Counted from the stretch's first letter, positions 7,859-16,258 are shown. The stretch is DNA of 32,429 nt from Candidatus Poribacteria bacterium (GCA_022567695.1 JADFGN010000015.1:1-32429), one strand, 5' to 3'. The notes: generated by a model not told the origin, from the letters alone. Numbers and translations are program-made.

Positions 7859-8266
7859 ATGGACTGCATTTTTTGTGAAATCATTTCAGGCAACATACCC
7901 GCAACGAAGGTCTACGAAGATGATCAAACGCTCGCTTTTATGGATATTGCCCCAGCGAATCCCGGACATCTTCTTGTTATTCCAAAACGGCATCATCGCA
8001 ATATCTTCGACATTCCACCAGAAACGGCAGGTAAAATTATGGAGGTTGCAACAAAGCTTGCCAATGCAATTAAAGCGGCTTTGAATTCAGATGGATTAAA
8101 TCTCTTTCAGTCCAACGAATCTGCTGCGTTTCAGGAGGTTTTCCATTTCCATCTGCACCTCATTCCCCGATGGGAAGGTGACGGGCTAGTGACGCCTTGG
8201 AGAAACAAGGGAAACGATTCCGACCAGATTCGTGAAATTGCGAACAAAATTCGCCAACATGTTTGA
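7859..8266 (+). CDS. HIT family nucleotide hydrolase/transferase
   Basis: This 135-residue protein starts MDCIFCEIISGNIPATKVYE, typical of Hint-type HIT proteins, with the Cys pair of the N-terminal zinc-like site. The histidine triad is H96, H98 and H100 in VFHFHLHLIPRW. Family members hydrolyse phosphoramidates such as adenosine 5'-monophosphoramidate. A longer reading to 7802 adds 19 residues not seen in the family; the ATG at 7859, with a modest AAAGGGA upstream, gives the usual length. The gene stands alone between a divergent cytochrome gene and a PhyH gene. Confidence 0.95.
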   Translation: MDCIFCEIISGNIPATKVYEDDQTLAFMDIAPANPGHLLVIPKRHHRNIFDIPPETAGKIMEVATKLANAIKAALNSDGLNLFQSNESAAFQEVFHFHLHLIPRWEGDGLVTPWRNKGNDSDQIREIANKIRQHV

Positions 8267-8390
8267 TGAAAAATAATCCCGACTGTAAGCGTTTAGGGAG
8301 AACAAAGGAAACGATGCAAAACACAGGCAACCCCTAAACAATAGAACCAAATGATTATTCTCAAAAGCAAATTAGGAACGAGGAATTGAG

Positions 8391-9212
8391 ATGGGAATAT
8401 TGACCCAAGCACATCATGAACACTTTGATGAACACGGCTACATGGTGATCGAAGATGCTGTCCCCACCGACCTTTGCACCGCTGTGGTCGATGCAATTTT
8501 CGCCTTCCTAGAAATGGATGCTGAGAACCCGAATGACTGGTATCGCTCACCCCACAAAACCGGTGCAGGCATGGTCGAAATGTACCAACATCAGGCGATG
8601 TGGAACGTCTACCAACATCCGCCGATTCATCAAATCTATACCGAGGTTTATGGCACCGAGCGGATTTGGGTTCACCCTGACCGTGTCAACATGAAACCCC
8701 CTCGGCATCCCGACCATCCCGATTGGGATCATAAGGGCATGTACCACTGGGATGCGGACACCTCAAAACTACCAGTTCGTTTCGGAACACAAGGCGTCCT
8801 GTTTCTAACGGACACGGCTGACAATCAGGGTTCTTTCGTTTGTTGGCCTGGAGCACATAAGTCGCTGATCGATAAGGAAAATCCGTGGGCTCCAGAAATT
8901 TCGCCAGAACACTTTATTCAAGTGCCAGCCAAGGCCGGATCACTGCTGATTTGGCATATTGCACTTCCGCATGGAAACGGCCGTAACACCTCCGACAAAC
9001 CGCGACTGGCGCAATACATGAACTTCTACCGCGTCCCCCATCCGATGAATGAAGAACGGCGACAAGAACGAATCACGCTGTGGCGAGAGCGAAGAGCCCT
9101 CGGCCGAGGACCTTATCCTGGCGATCCACGTGGATGGGAAGCAAAAAATTATGGTCCAGCAGAACTGACGCCACTCGGGCGAAAACTACTGGGGCTTGAC
9201 CTGTGGGACTAA
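8391..9212 (+). CDS. Phytanoyl-CoA dioxygenase (PhyH) family protein
   Basis: This 273-residue Fe(II)/2-oxoglutarate oxygenase has H119 and D121 in MYHWDADTS. The third ligand is H194 in LPHGNGRNTSDKPRL, with the following Arg as the likely co-substrate anchor. The C-terminal tail (WRERRALGRGPYPGD onward) is longer than in the other PhyH proteins here and ends PLGRKLLGLDLWD. The ATG has GAGGAATTGAG before it. The substrate is unknown. It leads a plus-strand series with two SDR genes, a deacetylase and an acyl-CoA synthetase, although gaps of over 100 nt make a single transcript uncertain. Confidence 0.92.
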   Translation: MGILTQAHHEHFDEHGYMVIEDAVPTDLCTAVVDAIFAFLEMDAENPNDWYRSPHKTGAGMVEMYQHQAMWNVYQHPPIHQIYTEVYGTERIWVHPDRVNMKPPRHPDHPDWDHKGMYHWDADTSKLPVRFGTQGVLFLTDTADNQGSFVCWPGAHKSLIDKENPWAPEISPEHFIQVPAKAGSLLIWHIALPHGNGRNTSDKPRLAQYMNFYRVPHPMNEERRQERITLWRERRALGRGPYPGDPRGWEAKNYGPAELTPLGRKLLGLDLWD

Positions 9213-9343
9213 TTACATGAACTGAGATCCGACAAACACTTACCGAACTTGAAGGATACGTCATGACAACGTTTACGCAGATGAGCAATGTGTTATTTGA
9301 TTGATAACAACTCGTATTGACAACATTTTATGGAGTTTTTACA

Positions 9344-10048
9344 ATGAATATTCTGATAACTTCGGCGGCTTCCGATTTGGCGCAAAGATTAGCCAGTGCC
9401 CTATCCAATGAACATCAGATTCGCCTAACAGATCTAATCGATGTCGAAACCGATTTTGAGTTTGTGCGTAGCGACCTCGGGCACGGAGACGAAACCAATC
9501 AACTTGTCAAAGGCATGGATGCAATCATTCACCTCGCGCAATTGTCGCCATCCACTCTCAAAGAATCAGATCAACCGGAAAATCTGGAAATTGACTTTCA
9601 GACGCGCTGCACCTACAACCTCCTGATGGCAGCCTCTGCTGAAAAAGTTCCGCATGCGATTTACGCCAGTACACTTCACCTCTTTGACCAACATGACGAA
9701 GATTGGACCGTTACCGAAAGTTGGCGTCCCAGACCAACGACTGATGTCCCCATTTTGTCACGGCATCTTGGCGAATTTACCTGTCGAGAATTTGCGCGTG
9801 AAGGACGCATCAACCTGACAGTCCTCAGGCTAGGTTCGTTAATCACGGCTGATGAAGCGACAAACCAATCGTTTGATTCAGCGTGGCTTGAAGTGGACGA
9901 TGCGGTTCACGCCTTTGAGTGTGCGCTAAAATCCTCGCCGGCGAGGTGGGCAATCTTCCATATTCAATCCGAATTTCCAAACTCCCGTTTCTCAGTTGGT
10001 CGAGCGAAAAGTGCCTTGAAATATAATCCACAATTCATGAATGAGTAA
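9344..10048 (+). CDS. Degenerate extended SDR (NAD-dependent epimerase-like) protein
   Basis: The 234-residue protein follows the fold of the intact SDR at 10940 along its length: LTDL, GMDAIIHLA, YNLLMAA and a similar end, RFSVGRAKSALKYNP. The residues needed for classic SDR chemistry are changed. The dinucleotide-binding GxxGxxG is replaced by SAASDLA (residues 7-13), and the YxxxK pair aligns with P136 and R140. It may have lost dehydrogenase activity and kept a binding or regulatory role, or act by other chemistry. I chose the ATG at 9344, with GGAG eight nt upstream, over one nine codons earlier. The reading frame is intact, so it is not an obvious pseudogene. Confidence 0.75.
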   Translation: MNILITSAASDLAQRLASALSNEHQIRLTDLIDVETDFEFVRSDLGHGDETNQLVKGMDAIIHLAQLSPSTLKESDQPENLEIDFQTRCTYNLLMAASAEKVPHAIYASTLHLFDQHDEDWTVTESWRPRPTTDVPILSRHLGEFTCREFAREGRINLTVLRLGSLITADEATNQSFDSAWLEVDDAVHAFECALKSSPARWAIFHIQSEFPNSRFSVGRAKSALKYNPQFMNE

Positions 10049-10052
10049 GACC

Positions 10053-10080
10053 TTGACTCCCAATCAGATTAGAAAATAAT
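10053..10080 (+). promoter_or_regulatory. Candidate sigma70 promoter for the toxin-antitoxin pair
   Basis: TTGACT and AATAAT are separated by 16 nt, just after the stop of the degenerate SDR gene and upstream of the antitoxin gene. Transcription from here would carry the repeat at 10082-10145 in its leader. This is inferred from motif similarity only. Confidence 0.4.
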
Positions 10081-10081
10081 C

Positions 10082-10145
10082 CAGTCGTAGCCTAACTTTC
10101 TAAGGTGGTATATTCAACGGTGATACTTGAAAACCAAGATAGAAT
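10082..10145 (+). repeat. Two-part repeat in toxin-antitoxin leader, copy 1
   Basis: The block at 10082-10108 matches 31161-31187 at 25 of 27 positions. A second block at 10132-10145 matches 31201-31214 at 13 of 14. The first block contains a small hairpin, CCTAACTT-TCT-AAGGTGG. Both copies lie about 70-125 nt upstream of a small antitoxin-type gene and on the same strand as it. Confidence 0.75.
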
Positions 10146-10232
10146 CTACTTGCCTTGGCGATCGGTGGGGATTTCTACGACTTCATTTCCCTATCTTGTT
10201 TTCTGGTCAGAAACTAGCAAAGGAGAATACCA

Positions 10233-10481
10233 ATGGCTCAATTAACCATAGAACTATCTGATACAGAATACCAACAACTTGAAAAGTCGGCGCAGCGTCT
10301 CGGAAAGGCCACTAACGTGTTGGTACAGGAATGGATTCGGCAACGTTTGCCTGAGTTGAAAGAAGGGTTGGATGTTACGCAAGATCCTGTTTATCAGATG
10401 GAAGGCTATGACTCTAAAGCACCAAAGGATTTATCAGTAAATCTGGACAAGTACCTTTACGGAGGGGCAGATCCGAAATGA
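10233..10481 (+). CDS. Antitoxin-like small protein of PIN-type toxin-antitoxin pair
   Basis: This 82-residue protein begins MAQLTIELSDTEYQQLEKSA. A beta strand followed by two helices is the layout of ribbon-helix-helix DNA-binding antitoxins, and the polar C-terminal half (YDSKAPKDLSVNLDKYLYGG) is the likely toxin-binding tail. Its stop overlaps the start of the PIN-domain gene by 4 nt (ATGA), the classic layout of VapBC-type operons. AAAGGAG precedes the ATG. It probably represses its own operon and neutralises the toxin. The module sits between two related SDR genes. Confidence 0.75.
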   Translation: MAQLTIELSDTEYQQLEKSAQRLGKATNVLVQEWIRQRLPELKEGLDVTQDPVYQMEGYDSKAPKDLSVNLDKYLYGGADPK

Positions 10482-10903
10482 GACAAATGGAACGAGTCTT
10501 TGCCGATGCCAACGGTTGGATCGCCCTCAACAGCAAACGTGATCAACTACATGATATAGCGGTCCGCGTCAATAGGGATTTGCTCTCCAGAGGGCATCGT
10601 TATACCACAACCAACTTTGTTCTGGACGAATCTTACACAGGTTTATTGACAAAGGTTGGACATTTTGCAGCCGTTGATTTCGGCGAGAAAATTCGCCTCT
10701 CAAAAATAGTGGAGATTATTCACATCACCGAAGAAATTGAAGACAAGGCGTGGGAATTGTTCAGGCAATATTCGGACAAGACATTTTCCTTTACTGACTG
10801 CACGTCGTTTATCGTCATGCGACAATTCGGATTGAGCGAGGCTTTTACCAGTGACCACCATTTTGAGCAGATGGAATTCACGGTTTTGTTAAAACGAGCA
10901 TAA
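10478..10903 (+). CDS. PIN-domain ribonuclease toxin (VapC-like)
   Basis: The 141-residue protein has the acidic residues of PIN nucleases: D10 in VFADANGWIAL, E51 in FVLDESY, D107 in FSFTDCTSF and D126 in FTSDHHFEQM. These bind divalent metal and cut RNA. It overlaps the antitoxin gene by 4 nt, so translation is probably coupled. The ATG at 10487 (MERVF) is a possible alternative start and would keep the whole domain. All acidic residues are present, so the toxin is likely functional, in contrast to the remnant at 31457. Confidence 0.88.
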   Translation: MRQMERVFADANGWIALNSKRDQLHDIAVRVNRDLLSRGHRYTTTNFVLDESYTGLLTKVGHFAAVDFGEKIRLSKIVEIIHITEEIEDKAWELFRQYSDKTFSFTDCTSFIVMRQFGLSEAFTSDHHFEQMEFTVLLKRA

Positions 10904-10939
10904 CACGCATCCTTTGAAGGATTGGAAATGAGGTGAAAA

Positions 10940-11665
10940 ATGAAGGTATTGATTTTAGGTGGACACGGCTATCTTGGTCCACATGTCGAGAAAGCGTTGG
11001 AGCCGTATCATCAACTGCGGATTACCGATATTAAGCCAATCGATACGAAACATGAGTCGATGCAGATTGACGTCTCATCTCTGGACGAGGTGATGAGAGC
11101 CGCAGAAGGCATGGACACAATCATCAATTGCTCTGTCCTTCGTGACCATCGGCAGCTCGCTTTCGATGTGAGCACACAGGGTTGCTACAATACCATGCGA
11201 GCGGCGGTCGAGCACGGCATCCGAAGAGTGATCAACACCGGCCCCCATTTCACAATTCAAGGGAATTCCTACACAGACTACGATTACGAGATTAATCCTG
11301 ATGTTCCATCTCATCCCTCGACGGGGCTGTACCCAATCACAAAAGGACTTGGGCAGGAGATCTGTAAGGTCTTCACGGAAAACTACGATATTTATGTGTT
11401 GACCTATCTATTCCTCAGTTTCCGCAATCATGATGATGGCGGCGAGGGCACAGACCTCAATCCGTTTTCTGTCACATGGAGAGATGCGGGGGAGGCATTC
11501 CGACTTGGTTTAGAGATCGAACTCGACAAGTTGCCGTCACGGTGCGAGATTTTCAATATCTTCGCAGACCTTCCGCATCAACGATTCTCCAATGAGAAAG
11601 CGAAGCGAATTCTTGGCTTCGCCCCAAAGGACAATTTTGAGAAGATGTGGCATAAGAAAAGTTAA
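10940..11665 (+). CDS. NAD-dependent epimerase/dehydratase (extended SDR)
   Basis: This 241-residue protein has an intact dinucleotide-binding motif, LGGHGYLG (residues 6-13), and the YxxxK pair at Y131 and K135 in GLYPITKGLG. The family oxidises, epimerises or dehydrates sugars, often nucleotide sugars; at 241 residues the substrate domain is short. It is a paralogue of the gene at 9344, with similar spacing of conserved blocks, and retains the catalytic residues the other has lost. GAGGTG precedes the ATG. A perfect hairpin begins at the base right after its stop. The deacetylase gene follows 46 nt later, which hints at joint action on a sugar. Confidence 0.9.
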   Translation: MKVLILGGHGYLGPHVEKALEPYHQLRITDIKPIDTKHESMQIDVSSLDEVMRAAEGMDTIINCSVLRDHRQLAFDVSTQGCYNTMRAAVEHGIRRVINTGPHFTIQGNSYTDYDYEINPDVPSHPSTGLYPITKGLGQEICKVFTENYDIYVLTYLFLSFRNHDDGGEGTDLNPFSVTWRDAGEAFRLGLEIELDKLPSRCEIFNIFADLPHQRFSNEKAKRILGFAPKDNFEKMWHKKS

Positions 11666-11694
11666 CCTTGAAAAGGTTTGGAACCTTTTCAAGG
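11666..11694. other. Perfect 13-bp hairpin between SDR and deacetylase genes
   Basis: Arms 11666-11678 and 11682-11694 are perfectly complementary around the loop TGG. The hairpin starts at the base after the SDR stop codon. No T-run follows, so it is not a standard intrinsic terminator. It could be an mRNA processing or stability element, or a small dispersed palindrome. It lies 17 nt before the deacetylase ATG. Confidence 0.7.
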
Positions 11695-11711
11695 CTAGAG
11701 GGGAGAGTTAT

Positions 11712-12494
11712 ATGGAGTTTCTATGGGACGACGACAAGCAGGCCGCAATCAGCTTAACATTCGATGATGGTATGAACTCACACCTCGACACGGCGATACC
11801 GTTACTCGATGGGCATGATCTCCGGGGAACATTCTACATCACTGCCAGAGGCGAAGATGATGGGCAAAAAGGGTTGGAGCGTTTCCGTCCTGCGTTTGAG
11901 GCTGGACACGAGATTGGCAACCACTCAATTCATCACTGGTGTAGTTGTGCAGGCGTCATGAATCCTGATCAACGTGGGCTTGAGTACCGAACACTTGAAG
12001 AGGTCGAGGCGGAATTGGTTGACGCGGATAAACGATTCAAATCGGTATTTCCAGAGGTTGCGCATTGGAGTTTCTGCTATCCATGCTATAACACATTCGT
12101 TGGAAAAGGGAAGCATCGAAAAAGCTATGTTCCAATTGTAGCGGAGCTCTTTTTCACAGCGAGGGCTGGCGGTGAAATGTCTAACTCGATTAATTCTCCA
12201 TATCACGCCGACCTACACTGCCTCAACTCGTGGAAGTGCGAACGGCGGAGCGCGGCGGAATTGATTGGGTTAGTCGAGAGAACTGCGACTCAGGGCGGGT
12301 GGAGTATCTTCACTTTCCACGGTGTCGGGGAGGGTCACCTACCCGTTGCACGTCCAGATTTTCAGGAATTACTGGCTTATCTCGACGCCGTTCGCGATCG
12401 AATCTGGACAGCCCCAGTGATTGAAGTCGCGGAATATCTCCACAATAAGGATTGGCAATTAAATAAGTCAGTCATTTTGCCCAACCCCCTCTAA
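11712..12494 (+). CDS. Polysaccharide deacetylase (NodB-type) family protein
   Basis: The 260-residue protein has the CE4/NodB motifs. SLTFDDG (residues 14-20) carries the catalytic base Asp and metal Asp. H71 and H75 in GNHSIHHW are the metal-binding histidines. The third motif is WSFCYPCYNTF instead of the usual RxPxG, so the Arg is absent. The family removes N- or O-acyl groups from amino sugars. No signal peptide is seen, so a cytosolic small-molecule substrate is more likely than cell wall. I chose the ATG at 11712 (GGGGAG upstream); the longer frame from 11592 runs into the SDR gene and the hairpin. Confidence 0.85.
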   Translation: MEFLWDDDKQAAISLTFDDGMNSHLDTAIPLLDGHDLRGTFYITARGEDDGQKGLERFRPAFEAGHEIGNHSIHHWCSCAGVMNPDQRGLEYRTLEEVEAELVDADKRFKSVFPEVAHWSFCYPCYNTFVGKGKHRKSYVPIVAELFFTARAGGEMSNSINSPYHADLHCLNSWKCERRSAAELIGLVERTATQGGWSIFTFHGVGEGHLPVARPDFQELLAYLDAVRDRIWTAPVIEVAEYLHNKDWQLNKSVILPNPL

Positions 12495-12530
12495 CAAGAG
12501 AAGACATCTGGAGTATTACCTATACTCTAC

Positions 12531-12605
12531 ATCCCCTTTGAAAGGGGGAGAACCTGCGTCATCTGCTACTCTCCCCTCCTTACGAAGGAGGGGCTGGGGG
12601 AGGTT
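12531..12605. repeat. REP-like palindromic repeat pair
   Basis: Two hairpins lie after the deacetylase gene. CCCCTTT-G-AAAGGGG is at 12533-12547. At 12573-12593 a perfect 9-bp stem (CCCCTCCTT with AAGGAGGGG, loop ACG) runs on into GGGGCTGGGGGAGG. The layout resembles widespread extragenic palindromes of the form with a CCCTCC/GGAGGG stem and a trailing G-rich box. No gene is encoded here. Confidence 0.65.
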
Positions 12606-12670
12606 GTCCGTCCCTGAACCATTGGGTGGCAACGCATCGGCGTGAAGGGAAATCTCGGAGGTAATCATTC

Positions 12671-14749
12671 ATGGCAAAGGAACTCACCCTTGAAAATTTA
12701 ATCGAGAGAGGTCTGGATAAATCTGTATCGGCGGAGGCACTCCAATTAATTTCATCATCTCCAGCCGCTGAATGCTGGCAGAAGATCTCTCAAGAAATTC
12801 TGAACCCCGAGCTGCCTTTCGCACTCCACAAGATTCTGCACGAAACCGTTTTTTCCGATTGGGATGCGACAACACAAGGCCCGCCGCCAGCGTGGTTTCC
12901 TTCTAATGAGCAAATCCAAACCACGAATATCGCCCAGTTAATGAAGGTGTTGAAGTTGGACTCTTATGAAGCCCTTCATGCGTGGTCGGTGACGAATCGC
13001 GCCGATTTCTGGAAACTGATGATTGAACGATTGGGGATTCAATTCAAGAAGGAATTTACCGAGATTGTGGATCTTTCCAAAGGCGCCGAGTTTCCTCGAT
13101 GGCTTGTGGACGCAAAGCTCAATATCACAGAAAGCTGTTTTAACGCTCCAGCTCATGCGACGGCAATCGTCTCTCAATCGGAAGGTGGAACGCTTTCAAC
13201 GATGACCTATAAGCGACTCAATTCGTTGACAAATCGAGTTGCCAATGCGCTGATGGATGCTGGCTTCAAGCCGGGCGATACGATTGCGGTTGACATGCCA
13301 ATGACGGCGGAGTCGGTAGCGATTTATCTCGGGATTATCAGGGCGGGTGGTGTCGTGGTTTCAATTGCCGATAGCTTCGCGCCACATGAGATCGAAATGC
13401 GTCTGAAACTGGCAAAGGCGAAAGCAATCTTCACCCAAGATTATATCCCGCGTGCCGGAAAACATCTGCCGTTATACGCGAGAGTCGTTGCTGCCAACGC
13501 ACCGAAAGCGATTGTGATTCCCTGTAAACACGGGGAAACTGTGCGTCTGCAATTGCGAGATGGCGATCTCACTTGGGAACAATTCCTGAGCGATAACAAT
13601 CAGTTTGATTCAATCGTGCGCTTGCCGTCGGATTACACGAATATCTTATTCTCTTCAGGCACGACAGGCGAGCCCAAGGCGATTCCGTGGACGCAAACCA
13701 CTCCGATTAAATCTGCGGTGGATGGGCACCTGCACCACGATATTCAATCCGGAGATGTCGTGGCGTGGCCAACGAACCTCGGGTGGATGATGGGACCTTG
13801 GCTGATTTACGCCAGCTTAATCAATCAGGCAACTATCGCGTTATACGATGGCGCACCGACGGGTAGAGCGTTTGGGGAGTTTGTGCAAAATGCCCGTGTG
13901 ACGATGCTCGGTGTCGTGCCGAGTCTCGTAAAGACGTGGAAGAATACGAGTTGCATGAAAGGACTTGACTGGCGCAGAATCAAAGCCTTCAGTTCAACAG
14001 GTGAGTGTTCCAATCCTGATGACATGCTGTTCTTGATGTCTCTTGCGGATTACCGACCCGTTATCGAATATTGTGGTGGCACAGAAATTGGCGGCGGCTA
14101 CATTACCAGCACGCTCGTACAGTCAGCCGCGCCAGCGACGTTTACCACACCTACATTGGGATTGGATTTTACCATTCTTGATGAGAACGGTCAGCCCACC
14201 GACAACGGAGAGGTTTTTCTGATACCGCCCTCCATTGGACTTTCCACAGAGTTATTGAACAAAGATCATCACGAAGTGTATTTCGAGGGAACTCCTGATT
14301 TGGCGCGGAGAAACGAAAAAGCAGAGCCGCCGCATGCCAATCCCTTGAGGCGTCATGGAGATCAGATCGAGCGTTTAGCCGGCGGCTATTATCGCATTCA
14401 CGGGCGTGTGGATGATACAATGAACATTGGGGGAATCAAAGTCAGTTCGGCAGAGATTGAACGCACGCTCAACACCGTGAACGGTATTCGTGAAACCGCT
14501 GCTATTGCGGTATCTCCAGAGGATGGAGGGCCCAGTCGATTGGTAGTTTACGCCGTACTCTTGCCGGACGCTGAGATACTCAAAGATAAATTGAAGGATG
14601 CTTTGCAAGCAGAAATCAAGGCACATCTCAATCCGCTTTTTAGGATTCACGATGTCGTGATCGCTGAGGCACTGCCCCGCACCGCATCCAACAAAGTCAT
14701 GCGGCGTGTGCTACGTGACAAGTATCGGAGTGCAAATGTGAAAATTTAG
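12671..14749 (+). CDS. AMP-forming acyl-CoA synthetase (ANL superfamily)
   Basis: This 692-residue adenylating enzyme resembles acetyl/acetoacetyl-CoA synthetases and plant peroxisomal acyl-activating enzymes. After about 170 N-terminal residues comes the ATP-binding loop ILFSSGTTGEPKA (325-337). It is followed by STGECSNPDD and YCGGTEIGGGY in the acyl-binding half, the hinge GRVDDTMNIGGIKVSSAEIE, and the C-terminal Lys motif RTASNKVMRR. It makes an acyl-CoA from a carboxylate, ATP and CoA; the acid is unknown. GGAGGT precedes the ATG. It is last in the plus-strand series, after a repeat-bearing gap of 176 nt, so it may have its own promoter. Confidence 0.93.
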   Translation: MAKELTLENLIERGLDKSVSAEALQLISSSPAAECWQKISQEILNPELPFALHKILHETVFSDWDATTQGPPPAWFPSNEQIQTTNIAQLMKVLKLDSYEALHAWSVTNRADFWKLMIERLGIQFKKEFTEIVDLSKGAEFPRWLVDAKLNITESCFNAPAHATAIVSQSEGGTLSTMTYKRLNSLTNRVANALMDAGFKPGDTIAVDMPMTAESVAIYLGIIRAGGVVVSIADSFAPHEIEMRLKLAKAKAIFTQDYIPRAGKHLPLYARVVAANAPKAIVIPCKHGETVRLQLRDGDLTWEQFLSDNNQFDSIVRLPSDYTNILFSSGTTGEPKAIPWTQTTPIKSAVDGHLHHDIQSGDVVAWPTNLGWMMGPWLIYASLINQATIALYDGAPTGRAFGEFVQNARVTMLGVVPSLVKTWKNTSCMKGLDWRRIKAFSSTGECSNPDDMLFLMSLADYRPVIEYCGGTEIGGGYITSTLVQSAAPATFTTPTLGLDFTILDENGQPTDNGEVFLIPPSIGLSTELLNKDHHEVYFEGTPDLARRNEKAEPPHANPLRRHGDQIERLAGGYYRIHGRVDDTMNIGGIKVSSAEIERTLNTVNGIRETAAIAVSPEDGGPSRLVVYAVLLPDAEILKDKLKDALQAEIKAHLNPLFRIHDVVIAEALPRTASNKVMRRVLRDKYRSANVKI

Positions 14750-14805
14750 TTTTTCAACGATCGCCAGTAATTCCTCTTTACAAATCGTAGCAAATCCGAG
14801 ATCAA

Positions 14806-15963
14806 TTACTCGCCGTGCAGCGTTCTCATGGCTTGGTGATGCCGCATACCCTGATTCCGTAGACGTGTGTACGCCTCTTCGTCTATACTATCGCGTTTGA
14901 GAAAACCACGAATATCGTATCGCTCTGGTTGCTCAACGGGTAATTTGCCTTCATCAATCATCAACTGGAGCGGATACTCCCCTTCCTTCAAAGGCAGATG
15001 AATGACGTGGTGCTGGCGAGCGGATTCGTAAAGTGCTAACATTATCTCCACAGTTACACGGGCTTTGTACCCTGACCCGCGATGCTCCGGTCCGCCTTCG
15101 ATCCATGCAATGAGTTCACGTACCTGTGCCGCGTTGGTTTCCCCGCCAATTGCCCGAATCTTCGCGGCTTCTACTCTCAGCGGAATCTGTTGCCAACCAT
15201 TCGATGTCGAATTGAACAATTTAACATTCGCTTCGTTGACATCCAACATTCCCTCAGTGCCACGGATGAGGAAGCCACCCGAACGCGCCGGTTCCTTGTA
15301 GAGGTCTGATTGAATAAAAAGTTGAAGATTATCTTCCATGTGAACTAACCCCATACAACTGTCCTCAATCGGTGTGTCTCTTTCATGGCGATTAGTCCGT
15401 CGCTCAACTGCGCCCATCACCCACAATACTTGCGGATCGCCCAAGACGAAGCGTGCCCCGTCGATCGCGTGAGTTCCCCAATTCAGCAGTCCTTCTCTCA
15501 CATTGCAGTCCATCCAGAGCGGCTGGCCGATGACTTGCTGTTGCATCAGTTCACGCGCTTTTTCCCAACCCGCCGTAAAGCGTCGTTGGTGACTGATCAC
15601 TAACTTGGTGCCACTCGCATCGCAAGCCTCAATCATGCGGTTTGCATCGCCCATGCTGACCGTCATCGGTTTTTCACAGATGATGCCTTTGACGCTAGGT
15701 CGAGCCGCTGCGACGGTCAAAGGTGCATGTAGCAGATGCCATGCACACACGCTGACAATATCCGGTTGTGCCTTGTCCAACATTTCCTCAATCGTGGCGT
15801 ATCCCTCCGGAATGTTGTAATCGTTCATGTATTGCCTGCGGGCTGGCTCATACGGATCGGCGACGGCGATGACTTCGATCGCTTCAACCAAGTTATATGC
15901 TTCCATGTGGGAATTGCCAATTCCGCCACATCCGACAATTGCAGCTGTATATTTTCTCGACAT
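14806..15963 (-). CDS. Gfo/Idh/MocA family oxidoreductase
   Basis: This 385-residue NAD(P)-dependent oxidoreductase has the Rossmann start AAIVGCGGIGNSHMEAY, the cofactor motif CEKPMTVS with EKP intact, and the catalytic-domain segment NWGTHAIDGARFVLGDP. A C-terminal extension of about 60 residues (PLKEGEYPLQ onward) goes beyond the core family length. The substrate is likely a sugar or cyclitol but is not determined. AAAGGAG precedes the ATG. It converges with the acyl-CoA synthetase gene (57 nt apart) and diverges from the LamG gene. Confidence 0.93.
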   Translation of the reverse strand: MSRKYTAAIVGCGGIGNSHMEAYNLVEAIEVIAVADPYEPARRQYMNDYNIPEGYATIEEMLDKAQPDIVSVCAWHLLHAPLTVAAARPSVKGIICEKPMTVSMGDANRMIEACDASGTKLVISHQRRFTAGWEKARELMQQQVIGQPLWMDCNVREGLLNWGTHAIDGARFVLGDPQVLWVMGAVERRTNRHERDTPIEDSCMGLVHMEDNLQLFIQSDLYKEPARSGGFLIRGTEGMLDVNEANVKLFNSTSNGWQQIPLRVEAAKIRAIGGETNAAQVRELIAWIEGGPEHRGSGYKARVTVEIMLALYESARQHHVIHLPLKEGEYPLQLMIDEGKLPVEQPERYDIRGFLKRDSIDEEAYTRLRNQGMRHHQAMRTLHGE

Positions 15964-16127
15964 TAATTGTCTCCTTTTAGTGTGTGATTCTCATCTTTGG
16001 CCAATTGTTTCATAAAATTAGCCGTAATAATGAGGCCAATTATCTGCCCATCGATCTCATATAAAAAAACAGAAACAGTGGCTTGATAACATAAAAACCT
16101 AATTACCAAAGTCAAGATAGTATAATA

Positions 16128-16136
16128 TGTTATAAT
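16128..16136 (+). promoter_or_regulatory. Candidate extended -10 promoter for LamG gene
   Basis: TGTTATAAT is an extended -10 element; a second TATAAT lies ten nt upstream at 16121-16126. No good -35 box is at the expected distance. It lies about 120 nt before the LamG start codon in an AT-rich patch, upstream of the leader hairpin at 16184-16222. Confidence 0.4.
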
Positions 16137-16183
16137 GGTCACTGAACAGAGATATTTTGGATAACCTCTCTTTGTTTGCTATC

Positions 16184-16222
16184 ACGATGCAACACCTGTC
16201 CATCTAGCAGTTGTTGCATCGT
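16184..16222 (+). promoter_or_regulatory. Leader hairpin upstream of LamG gene
   Basis: ACGATGCAAC at 16184-16193 pairs perfectly with GTTGCATCGT at 16213-16222 around a 19-nt loop. It lies in the leader between the candidate promoter and the Shine-Dalgarno (AAGGAG at about 16240). It could be a 5' stability element, an operator of dyad symmetry, or part of a regulatory leader. I recognise no riboswitch class. Confidence 0.5.
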
Positions 16223-16258
16223 TATTCAATCCAAACGATAAGGAGAAGATTACAGATT

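Noticed and set aside
12531-12605. Possible CRISPR or terminator in the G/C-rich repeat after the deacetylase gene
   Set aside because: There are no regularly spaced identical repeats and no T-run after the stems; it fits a REP-like palindrome better.
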